Assembly: GCA_003663525.1 (NCBI GenBank)
Contig: QMUF01000028.1
Span: 1 to 13,686 of the forward strand
Length of the DNA: 13,686 bases
Source: Thermococci archaeon
GTDB taxonomy: Archaea; Methanobacteriota_B; Thermococci; Thermococcales; Thermococcaceae
Reading direction: 5' to 3'
Part shown: one piece after another, positions 7,955 to 13,686 of the stretch
Numbering within the stretch: position 1 is the first letter of the stretch
Layout of the letters: each line of letters opens with the position of its first letter
Notes under the pieces: model-generated
What the model saw: the letters and a program-made list of their open reading frames with translations, nothing else
Told to the model about the DNA's origin: nothing
The model's database searches: none
Made by a program: the position numbers and the translations under genes

Positions 7955-10096
7955 ATGTTTCCTCACGAAGAAGAACTAATAAAAGAGAGGCTCGGCAGAG
8001 AGCCAAACGAAGTTGAAAAGGCCATGCTCGAGGTAATGTGGAGCGAGCATGCATCATACAAGTCAAGCAGAAAATGGCTTAAGCTTTTACCTACTAAGAA
8101 CGACCACGTGATTTTAGGCCCCGGAGAAGATGCAGGTGTTGTAAAGTTTGATGAGAGTACAGCAATAGTCGTTGGGATAGAGAGTCACAACCATCCTTCA
8201 GCTGTTGAGCCTTATGGCGGAGCAGCAACAGGTGTTGGAGGAATTGTGAGGGATATACTCTGTATGGGGGCTCGTCCCATAGCTTTGCTCGACCCTATAC
8301 GCTTCGGGCCCCTTGAGAAGGAGCGCAACCGCTATTTGTTTGAGTATGTTGTCAAGGGAATAGCAGATTATGGAAATAGAATCGGTGTCCCAACAGTTGG
8401 GGGAGAAACGGAGTTCGATGAAAGCTTAGATAACTACACACTTGTGAATGTAGCATGCATTGGTTTAATGAAACCTGAAGAACTTGTGCACAGTTATGTT
8501 GAGGAGAGTGGTCTGCTTTTGGTTTTAGTGGGAAACAAAACAGGAAGGGATGGAATTCATGGAGTTACATTTGCGAGCGAAGAATTAAGTGAGAACGCAG
8601 AAGAGGAAGACCGTTCAGCTGTTCAAATTCCAGATCCATTCACAGAGAAACTTTTGATTGAGGCAACTCTTGAGGCCCTTGCAACTGGAAAAGTTAAGGC
8701 CCTTAAAGACCTCGGTGGTGGGGGTTTAACATGTGCTTCATCAGAGATGGCCGGAAAGAAAGGTTTTGGAGCCATAATCTATGCAGACAGAGTCCCCCAA
8801 AGAGAGCCAAACATGAATCCAATGGAAATCATGATCTCAGAAAGCCAGGAAAGAATGCTTTTTGCCGTTAGAAAGGAAGATGTCAATGAGATAGGTAAGA
8901 TCTTTGAAAAATATGACCTCGAATGGACTGTTGTAGGTGAAACCATAGAAGAGCCTCGATACATTGTTTATTGGAATGATGAAAAAATAGCAGACCTTCC
9001 TATAGATCTCCTAGCAGACGTTCCCATAATAGAGTGGGAAGCTAAACCATATGACATCGAAAAAGATGTACAAACACCAGAACTCAGCGTTGAGGAGGCC
9101 CTCCTTGAAGTTCTCTCAAGCCCCAATATAATTAGTAAAGCATGGATATGGCAACAATATGACCATGAAGTCCAAGGGAGGACGGTCTTAAAGCCTGGCC
9201 TTGATGCAACAGTTCTCAAGATAAACGACGAATATGGTTTAGCCTTTGTGAGCGATGGAAATCCATCCTATTCTCACTTAAACCCACATTACGGAGCAAT
9301 GAGCGCTGTTGCTGAGGTGGTAAGAAACCTCGCTAGCGTTGGAGCGAGACCCCTAGCACTCGTAGACAACCTTAACTTTGCCTCACCTGAAAGGCCCGAA
9401 GTTTACTGGAGCTTCATAGAAACCATTAAAGGATTGGCTGATGCAGCAAAAGCTTTTGGCCTAGCCTATGTCAGTGGGAACGTTAGTTTCTACAATGAGG
9501 TAGGAAACAAATCCATAAAACCAACACCAGTCGTTGCTGGTCTCGGAAAAGTGAAGCTTGAAAACATTACAACAATGGGCTTCAAAGACGAAGGCGATTT
9601 AATAGCGGTAGTTGGAATCACTAAAAAAGAGCTTGGAGGAAGCGAGTTTTACAGAATTTTTGGTATCAAAGAGGGAATCGCTCCGAGAGTTGACCTTGAA
9701 AGGGAGAAACGAAACGTTGAAGGTATTTTGAAAGCAATCGAGCTCAAGCTTGTCAAAGCTGTTCATGATGTAAGCAAAGGAGGACTGGCCATTGCACTTA
9801 TAGAAATGGCAATTGCAGGGAATAAGGGATTTGAAGTGGACATAGAGAAGGTTCCAGCAGAGGGTGGGCTTTCTCCTCTAGAGGTGCTCTTTTCAGAAAG
9901 CCATGGACGCTTTTTGATAAGCTTTGAAGAAAAGAATCTTGAAAAGATCAAGGCTATCTTTGATGAGTTCGCTGTTATTGGAAGGGTAGCAGAAAAAGTG
10001 CTCATATTCAATCATAAAAACAAAGAAGCCATTAATTTGGACTTAAGGCAGGTTAAAGCACTTTACAACTCGCTTCCTAGTCTTCTAGGAGAGTGA
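7955..10096 (+). CDS. purL: Phosphoribosylformylglycinamidine synthase, small PurL subunit
   Basis: Catalyses the ATP-dependent amidation of FGAR to FGAM in purine synthesis, working with PurQ (glutaminase) and PurS in archaea. The 713-residue length fits the small PurL class of archaea and Gram-positive bacteria, not the 1300-residue fused form. I place the start at ATG 7955, not at the in-frame ATG 7925, because GGAGGTGAT lies at 7942-7950 and [17 protein letters not shown] is the usual N-terminus. Family motifs visible: [11 protein letters not shown] with H32, [21 protein letters not shown] beginning at E76, [18 protein letters not shown], and, in the second half, [16 protein letters not shown]. 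It stands alone here: no purS or purQ is next to it, and terminators flank it on both sides. Confidence 0.95.
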   Translation: MFPHEEELIKERLGREPNEVEKAMLEVMWSEHASYKSSRKWLKLLPTKNDHVILGPGEDAGVVKFDESTAIVVGIESHNHPSAVEPYGGAATGVGGIVRDILCMGARPIALLDPIRFGPLEKERNRYLFEYVVKGIADYGNRIGVPTVGGETEFDESLDNYTLVNVACIGLMKPEELVHSYVEESGLLLVLVGNKTGRDGIHGVTFASEELSENAEEEDRSAVQIPDPFTEKLLIEATLEALATGKVKALKDLGGGGLTCASSEMAGKKGFGAIIYADRVPQREPNMNPMEIMISESQERMLFAVRKEDVNEIGKIFEKYDLEWTVVGETIEEPRYIVYWNDEKIADLPIDLLADVPIIEWEAKPYDIEKDVQTPELSVEEALLEVLSSPNIISKAWIWQQYDHEVQGRTVLKPGLDATVLKINDEYGLAFVSDGNPSYSHLNPHYGAMSAVAEVVRNLASVGARPLALVDNLNFASPERPEVYWSFIETIKGLADAAKAFGLAYVSGNVSFYNEVGNKSIKPTPVVAGLGKVKLENITTMGFKDEGDLIAVVGITKKELGGSEFYRIFGIKEGIAPRVDLEREKRNVEGILKAIELKLVKAVHDVSKGGLAIALIEMAIAGNKGFEVDIEKVPAEGGLSPLEVLFSESHGRFLISFEEKNLEKIKAIFDEFAVIGRVAEKVLIFNHKNKEAINLDLRQVKALYNSLPSLLGE

Positions 10097-10099
10097 GAC

Positions 10100-10105
10100 T
10101 TTTTT
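10100..10105 (+). terminator. Oligo-T terminator after purL
   Basis: Six consecutive T residues begin four bases after the purL stop codon, followed by AT-rich non-coding sequence. This is typical of archaeal intrinsic termination. Confidence 0.4.
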
Positions 10106-10154
10106 AAACTTTATACCCCTATTTTATGAATTTTTAGACTGCATTCAACAAAAA

Positions 10155-10164
10155 GTTTTAAAAC
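10155..10164 (+). promoter_or_regulatory. TATA box of the nadBAC operon
   Basis: GTTTTAAAAC, preceded by an A-run at 10150-10154 that could act as BRE, is the best TATA candidate upstream of nadB. A start site about 25 bases downstream would fall near 10185, only about 10 bases before the start codon. A second candidate, CTTTATAC at 10109-10116, would give a leader of about 57 bases. AGACTG at 10136-10141 and CAGTCT at 10164-10169 form a widely spaced inverted repeat around this box. Confidence 0.5.
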
Positions 10165-10169
10165 AGTCT

Positions 10170-10187
10170 CCCGAACAAATGTTCGGG
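10170..10187. promoter_or_regulatory. 18-bp inverted repeat at the nadB promoter (candidate operator)
   Basis: The arm CCCGAACA (10170-10177) and its exact complement TGTTCGGG (10180-10187) are separated by AA. The repeat starts six bases after the TATA box, covers the predicted transcription start and ends at the Shine-Dalgarno-like GGGGAG (10185-10190). A repressor bound here would block transcription. If a longer transcript is made, the same sequence folds into a hairpin that hides part of the ribosome binding site. GC-rich arms in an AT-rich spacer make chance unlikely. The regulator is unknown; an NAD- or nicotinate-responsive protein is the natural guess. Confidence 0.6.
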
Positions 10188-10194
10188 GAGAGTC

Positions 10195-11580
10195 TTGAAG
10201 GTAGGAATACTCGGAAATGGGATAGCAGGATTAACAGCGGCCATATCTCTTGCAAAAAAGGGAAACGAGGTCTATCTTGTTGGAGACACCATAAAAAAGA
10301 CGAACTCTTACTTGGCCCAAGCAGGAGTAGCTTTTCCAATCTTAGATGGGGACTCTATAAGGAAACACGTTCTGGACACAATTAACGCTGGTAGGTATTT
10401 AAATGACGAAGAAACTGTCTGGAGTGTTATTTCAAAATCGAGCGAGGCCTATGATTTTTTGCTTTCACTTGGGTTAGAATTTGAAGGGAATGAAATTGAA
10501 GGGGGCCACAGCTTTCCAAGGATTTTCACGATTAAAAACGAAACCGGAAAACACATAACAAAGCTACTCTATATGAGAGCCAAAGAATTGGGCGTTCACT
10601 TCATCAAAGGACTTGCAGAATCAGTAGCCATCAAAAATAAAAAGTGTTATGGAGTGTTTCTCGATGGTGAGCTCTTAAAATTCGACGCTACAGTTTTGGC
10701 AACCGGTGGGTATACAGCATTATTCAAATACACAGCTGGCTCCCCTCTTAACTTGGGCACGCTGATTGGAGATACCGTTATGAAGGGAGCACTAGTGAGG
10801 GATTTAGAATTTGTTCAGTTCCATCCCACTGGATTCATAGGAAAAAATGGGATAAAGCTCATAAGCGAAGCAGTAAGAGGAGCAGGGGCGAAGTTAATCA
10901 ACTCAGATGGTGAGAGGTTTATCAACGAACTTGAGCCAAGAGATGTCGTTGCAAGGGCCATTTATATGCAAACCCAAGAGGGGAAAGAGGTCTATTTAGA
11001 TGCCACTGATATAGAGGATTTCAAATCGAGATTCCCTCAGATATATGCATTTCTCAAACAAGAAAACATAGACCCCGAAAGAGATATGATACCCATCTCT
11101 CCAATAGCCCACTACTCAATTGGGGGCCTAAGTGTTGACGCTTATTACAGAACCAGCATAGAAAACTTGTATGCCATTGGAGAAGCGGCCGATAATGGAT
11201 TTCATGGAGCAAACAGGTTGGCAAGTAATTCACTCTTAGAGTGCATTGTAAGCGGACTTGAAGTTTCAAGGACTATTTTTAGAGAGAGACCAAAGCTAAG
11301 AGAGGATACGGAGCTAGTAAACAATGCTCAAGAACTTGGAGACGTGGAGGGGGTTAAGGAGATACTTTGGAAACATGCGGGAATTATAAGAAGTGGAGAA
11401 AAGCTCAAAGAAGGTATTAAAAAGCTTAAAAACATTGAAGCAGATAAGAGGATTAAATGCCTCGCAGAAGGCATTCTAAAGAGTGCCTTATGGAGAGAGG
11501 AAAGTAGGGGTGTGCACTATAGAGCAGATTTTCCATCCACAAGAGAGGAGTTTAAAACCCCCAGCTTTTGGAGGTGTTAA
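10195..11580 (+). CDS. nadB: L-aspartate oxidase
   Basis: FAD enzyme that oxidises L-aspartate to iminoaspartate, the first step of de novo NAD synthesis; anaerobes can use fumarate as electron acceptor. It has 461 residues, short against about 540 in E. coli but usual for archaea. The start is TTG at 10195: the protein then begins [12 protein letters not shown], with the FAD dinucleotide motif G7-N-G9-I-A-G12, and no ATG or GTG is available in frame upstream. Other family motifs: [42 protein letters not shown] with R249 and R254, [10 protein letters not shown] with H306, and [12 protein letters not shown] with R341, which correspond to substrate-binding regions of the succinate dehydrogenase/NadB superfamily. 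[12 protein letters not shown] lies near the C-terminus. It is the first gene of nadBAC, with one base between its stop and nadA. Confidence 0.94.
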   Translation: MKVGILGNGIAGLTAAISLAKKGNEVYLVGDTIKKTNSYLAQAGVAFPILDGDSIRKHVLDTINAGRYLNDEETVWSVISKSSEAYDFLLSLGLEFEGNEIEGGHSFPRIFTIKNETGKHITKLLYMRAKELGVHFIKGLAESVAIKNKKCYGVFLDGELLKFDATVLATGGYTALFKYTAGSPLNLGTLIGDTVMKGALVRDLEFVQFHPTGFIGKNGIKLISEAVRGAGAKLINSDGERFINELEPRDVVARAIYMQTQEGKEVYLDATDIEDFKSRFPQIYAFLKQENIDPERDMIPISPIAHYSIGGLSVDAYYRTSIENLYAIGEAADNGFHGANRLASNSLLECIVSGLEVSRTIFRERPKLREDTELVNNAQELGDVEGVKEILWKHAGIIRSGEKLKEGIKKLKNIEADKRIKCLAEGILKSALWREESRGVHYRADFPSTREEFKTPSFWRC

Positions 11581-11581
11581 C

Positions 11582-12484
11582 GTGAATCTAGTTGAAGAGA
11601 TCATGCGGCTTAAAGAGGAAAAGAATGCAATAATATTGGCTCACAACTATCAGCTACCCGAGATACAAGATATAGCCGACTTTTTAGGAGATAGCCTCGA
11701 ATTGGCTAGAAAGGTTGTAAATGTTGATGCAGATATTATAGTTTTTGCTGGCGTTGATTTTATGGCCGAGACTGCTAAAATATTAAATCCCAACAAAAAG
11801 GTTCTCCTTCCAACAAGAAGAGCAACATGTGCTATGGCCCACATGCTTAAGGTTGAACACATTCTTGAAGCTAAGGAAAAGTATCCAGATGCTCCTGTAG
11901 TTCTTTATATAAACACAATGGCCGAAACTAAAGCCTACGCTGACGTAACCGTTACATCGGGTAACGCTGCTAGAATAGTAGAGAAACTCGAAGCAGATAC
12001 TGTAATTTTTGGCCCAGATAACAATCTCGCTTATTATGTTGCAAAGCGCACTGGAAAAAGGATTATCCCAATCCCAGAAGGTGGCCATTGCTATGTTCAC
12101 AAGAAATTCACCCTCGAAGATGTCAGAAGGGCAAGAAAAGAATATCCAAATGCAAAGTTAATGGTTCACCCCGAGTGCAATCCTGAAGTGCAGGAGCAGG
12201 CAGATTTAATAGTCTCAACTGGTGGGATGGTTAGAAACGCCTGCCAGCACGATGAGTGGGTTGTCTTTACTGAGAAGGAGATGGTCTATAGGCTGCAAAA
12301 GCTCTATCCAGACAAAAAGTTCTATCCCGCAAATGAGGATGCCTTCTGCATTGGAATGAAATCAATTACACTCAAGCACATCTATGAAGCCCTTAGAGAC
12401 GAGAAATACGAAATTGAAGTGCCCGAAGAAATTGCTATAAAAGCTAAGAAGGCCATTGAAAGAATGCTGGAGATGAGCAAGTAG
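11582..12484 (+). CDS. nadA: Quinolinate synthase (NadA, 4Fe-4S)
   Basis: Condenses iminoaspartate with dihydroxyacetone phosphate to give quinolinate, using a [4Fe-4S] cluster. The start is GTG at 11582, one base after nadB stops, with GGAGGTG at 11570-11576. This gives exactly 300 residues and puts the three cluster cysteines at 83 (ATCAMAH), 170 (EGGHCYVH) and 256 (AFCIGMK), the positions and length I recall for the crystallised P. horikoshii enzyme. A longer reading from an ATG at 11483 lies inside nadB and adds non-family residues, so I reject it. Other motifs: [11 protein letters not shown] with H21 and Y23, [22 protein letters not shown], and HPEC with H196 and E198. Iminoaspartate is unstable, so coupling to nadB makes biochemical sense. 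The oxygen-sensitive cluster fits an anaerobe. Confidence 0.96.
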   Translation: MNLVEEIMRLKEEKNAIILAHNYQLPEIQDIADFLGDSLELARKVVNVDADIIVFAGVDFMAETAKILNPNKKVLLPTRRATCAMAHMLKVEHILEAKEKYPDAPVVLYINTMAETKAYADVTVTSGNAARIVEKLEADTVIFGPDNNLAYYVAKRTGKRIIPIPEGGHCYVHKKFTLEDVRRARKEYPNAKLMVHPECNPEVQEQADLIVSTGGMVRNACQHDEWVVFTEKEMVYRLQKLYPDKKFYPANEDAFCIGMKSITLKHIYEALRDEKYEIEVPEEIAIKAKKAIERMLEMSK

Positions 12485-12493
12485 CTAAGTAGG

Positions 12494-12522
12494 GAGGTAA
12501 ACTTTTCTACTTTCTTTACCTC
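12494..12522 (+). other. Inverted repeat between nadA and nadC
   Basis: GAGGTAAA (12494-12501) and its exact complement TTTACCTC (12515-12522) are separated by 13 pyrimidine-rich bases. In RNA they would form an 8-bp stem in the 61-base gap between nadA and nadC. The left arm includes a GGGAGGT that looks like a ribosome binding site but has no start codon nearby. Possible roles are an RNA processing or stability element, or attenuation between nadBA and nadC. Confidence 0.4.
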
Positions 12523-12545
12523 TTAACTGAACAAGGTGATGAAAA

Positions 12546-13373
12546 ATGATTCCCCTTACATACCTTCTCCGCTTTTTGGAGGAAGATGTTCCATTCGGCG
12601 ATGTTACAAGTGAAGCTGTTATTCCCGAGAATTTGGAGGCAGAGGCTGTAATTATATCAAAGCAAGATGGAGTTATAGCGGGCCTAGAAGAGGCAAAGGC
12701 CCTTTTTGAACACTTCGGCGTTAAAGTTGAGCTTAAAGCTAAGGACGGGGATGAAGTGAAGAAGGGAACTGTAGTTATAAAGCTCAAGGGCAATGCACGA
12801 AAGATTTTGCTAGCAGAAAGGACAGCATTAAACATCATGGGAAGAATGAGCGGCATAGCAACCCAAACTAGGAAGCTTGTTGAAAAAATTAGGACTGTTA
12901 GCCCCAAAGTCAGAGTGGCAGGCACAAGAAAAACCCTCTTAAAGCCCTTAGACAAGAAGGCAATACTCATAGGAAATGGCGAACCCCACAGGTTCAGCTT
13001 GAGCGATGCCATACTCATAAAAGATAACCATTTGGCGTTAGTGCCGCTTGAAGAGGCCATTAAGCGGGCAAAAACCTTTTCTGTTTATAAGATCGTTGAG
13101 GTCGAGGTGGAAAGCCTAGAAGATGCACTAAAAGCCGCTAAAGCTGGGGCTGATGTAATAATGCTCGATAATATGACCCCAGAGCAAATCAAGGAAGTCC
13201 TTGAAGCTTTGAAGCACGAAGGGTTCAGGGATAAAGTCAAAATTGAAGTAAGTGGAGGGATAACTGAAGAAAATATCCAGGATTATGCAAAGCTCGATAT
13301 CGACGTTATAAGCCTCGGAGCATTAACACACAGCGTGAAAAACTTCGATGTCAGCTTGAAGATTCTTCATTAG
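12546..13373 (+). CDS. nadC: Nicotinate-nucleotide pyrophosphorylase (quinolinate phosphoribosyltransferase)
   Basis: Converts quinolinate and PRPP to nicotinate mononucleotide, CO2 and pyrophosphate, completing the route begun by NadB and NadA. The 275 residues are the normal length. The start ATG follows GGTGAT at 12535-12540. Family motifs visible: EEDVPFGDVTSEA at the N-terminus, ERTALNIMGRMSGIAT at 91-106, GTRKT at 126-130 (R128 and K129, quinolinate contacts), EPHRFSLSD with H148 and R149, IKDNH with K159, VEVEVES with E184, MLDNM with D208, EVSGGIT and ISLGALTHS. The loop after GTRKT reads LLKPLDKKA and is two residues shorter than the common TPGLRLLEKYA form, lacking the Pro-Gly. The key ligand residues are intact, so the enzyme should be active. 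It is the last gene of nadBAC, 61 bases after nadA. Confidence 0.95.
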   Translation: MIPLTYLLRFLEEDVPFGDVTSEAVIPENLEAEAVIISKQDGVIAGLEEAKALFEHFGVKVELKAKDGDEVKKGTVVIKLKGNARKILLAERTALNIMGRMSGIATQTRKLVEKIRTVSPKVRVAGTRKTLLKPLDKKAILIGNGEPHRFSLSDAILIKDNHLALVPLEEAIKRAKTFSVYKIVEVEVESLEDALKAAKAGADVIMLDNMTPEQIKEVLEALKHEGFRDKVKIEVSGGITEENIQDYAKLDIDVISLGALTHSVKNFDVSLKILH

Positions 13374-13375
13374 TC

Positions 13376-13387
13376 CTTTTTCTTTTC
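13376..13387 (+). terminator. T-rich terminator after nadC
   Basis: CTTTTTCTTTTC lies two bases after the nadC stop and is identical to the 12-mer that follows the chelatase operon at 7791-7802. Confidence 0.5.
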
Positions 13388-13401
13388 CAGCAAAATCAAA
13401 A

Positions 13402-13488
13402 GCGCTGAGAATGGGCCCAATATTCGGCGGAATGCTCTTGAGTGGAAGAAAAGCCGCCAAGGAGATACTTGAGAAGCTTAAGAAATGA
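13402..13488 (+). pseudogene. thi4: C-terminal remnant of a thiamine thiazole synthase (Thi4)
   Basis: Translation from 13402 gives ALRMGPIFGGMLLSGRKAA, then KEILEKLKK and a TGA stop at 13486-13488. RMGPxFGxMxxSGxKAA near the C-terminus is the hallmark ending of Thi4-family ribose-1,5-bisphosphate/sulfide thiazole synthases (about 250 residues). Similarity stops just before RMGP. Upstream there is only the nadC terminator region, with no FAD/NAD-binding domain, so this is a 3' gene fragment, probably left by a rearrangement. It has an ATG at 13411 that could give a 25-residue peptide, but no ribosome binding site is visible. Call made from motif memory. Confidence 0.65.
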
Positions 13489-13513
13489 GGTTTTTAGTTT
13501 TGTCTCCATTGAC

Positions 13514-13519
13514 TTTTTT
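13514..13519 (+). terminator. Oligo-T tract between the Thi4 remnant and pdxS
   Basis: Six T residues at 13514-13519, and five at 13491-13495 directly after the remnant stop, could be leftover or back-up terminators. Evidence is composition only. Confidence 0.25.
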
Positions 13520-13554
13520 CTAATTCTAATACTCTGCTACTTTTTAATCGCAAA

Positions 13555-13562
13555 TTTTATAT
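13555..13562 (+). promoter_or_regulatory. TATA box of pdxS
   Basis: TTTTATAT, preceded by the purine-rich CGCAAA, matches the Thermococcales TATA form. Transcription would start about 25 bases downstream, near 13584, giving a leader of about 30 bases that contains GAGGTGAT at 13601-13608. Confidence 0.6.
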
Positions 13563-13581
13563 TCAAGTTTTAACTTGAATA
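13560..13581. promoter_or_regulatory. 22-bp inverted repeat overlapping the pdxS TATA box (candidate operator)
   Basis: The ten-base arm TATTCAAGTT (13560-13569) is followed by TT and then its exact complement AACTTGAATA (13572-13581). It overlaps the end of the TATA box and stops just before the predicted transcription start, the classical archaeal repressor position. A second, smaller inverted repeat, ATATTG (13582-13587) and CAATAT (13592-13597) around AAGA, follows at once in the predicted leader. Ten matched pairs in a row are unlikely by chance even in AT-rich DNA. Confidence 0.65.
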
Positions 13582-13612
13582 ATATTGAAGACAATATCTT
13601 GAGGTGATGTAC

Positions 13613-13686
13613 ATGAGAAAGTTTGAGGTTATCAAGCAAAAGGGAACTGAAAGACTGAAGAGAGGATTTGCCAAGATGGTTAAAGG
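13613..13686 (+). CDS. pdxS: Pyridoxal 5'-phosphate synthase subunit PdxS (3' end outside window)
   Basis: Only the first 24 codons are present, but they read MRKFEVIKQ followed by KGTERLKRGFAKMVK, the highly conserved N-terminus of PdxS (Pdx1/SNZ). This lyase makes pyridoxal 5'-phosphate from ribose 5-phosphate, glyceraldehyde 3-phosphate and ammonia supplied by the PdxT glutaminase. I choose ATG 13613, five bases after GAGGTGAT (13601-13608). An in-frame ATG at 13607 would overlap that ribosome binding site and is less likely. The full family length is about 290-335 residues, so the catalytic lysines lie outside the window. Confidence 0.92.
   Translation, partial: MRKFEVIKQKGTERLKRGFAKMVK

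Noticed and set aside
10179-10385. 68-codon open frame starting at ATG 10179, overlapping nadB
   Set aside because: It is in a different frame from the clearly conserved nadB protein, its ATG sits inside the palindrome, and its product is Lys/Arg/Gly-rich with no recognisable family.
11483-11581. Upstream extension of nadA inside nadB
   Set aside because: GTG 11582 has a perfect ribosome binding site and puts the three cluster cysteines at the expected positions 83, 170 and 256.
12536-12542. GTGATGA resembling the C box of an archaeal C/D box guide RNA
   Set aside because: It is the nadC ribosome binding site region. No properly spaced D or D' box (CTGA) or C' box follows.
12485-13060. Long open frame on the minus strand opposite nadC
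   Set aside because: It is a shadow of the nadC reading frame, with Ser/Phe/Leu-rich non-family sequence and no promoter or ribosome binding site of its own. Other minus-strand frames in the window are similar.

Overview
The window reads as a chromosomal segment from a hyperthermophilic archaeon of the Thermococcales (Thermococcus/Pyrococcus type). The reasons are GGAGGTGAT-class ribosome binding sites, archaeal TATA promoters, T-rich terminators, and close protein resemblance to Pyrococcus cofactor enzymes. For example, the 300-residue NadA has its three cluster cysteines at 83, 170 and 256, the positions I recall for the P. horikoshii enzyme. The PdxS N-terminus also matches. This assignment is from memory of protein families, not from a database search.

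Layout, all on the + strand. (1) 1-7786: a tightly packed metallochelatase operon whose beginning lies before the window. It holds a 5'-truncated CobN/BchH-type large subunit, a second complete CobN-like paralogue (22-base overlap), and a fused ChlI-ChlD AAA+/VWA motor subunit with a histidine-rich linker. (2) 7787-10105: a monocistronic-looking purL with its own promoter and terminators on both sides. (3) 10106-13387: a nadB-nadA-nadC operon for de novo NAD synthesis from aspartate, headed by a TATA box followed directly by an 18-bp inverted repeat. (4) 13388-13612: an intergenic region that carries what looks like the last ~28 codons of a thiamine thiazole synthase (Thi4) gene, then a promoter with a 22-bp inverted repeat touching the TATA box. 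(5) 13613-end: the 5' end of pdxS (vitamin B6).

Functionally the segment is almost all cofactor metabolism: tetrapyrrole metal handling, NAD, pyridoxal phosphate, a trace of thiamine, and purines. The NAD genes form a complete aspartate-to-nicotinate-mononucleotide route. The chelatase genes form a complete set of subunit types (large tetrapyrrole-binding subunits plus ATP-driven motor). However, the two large subunits have diverged from each other at motifs that are normally conserved, so their substrate and even the direction of the reaction (insertion or removal of metal) cannot be settled from the window.

The most interesting signals are the divergence of the two CobN paralogues, including a Cys-Cys-Cys cluster in the first; the His-rich linker in the motor subunit; operator-like palindromes at three separate promoters; a TTG start with very short predicted leader for nadB; and the orphan Thi4 C-terminus between nadC and pdxS. 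No tRNA, rRNA, CRISPR array, insertion sequence or integration site was seen.
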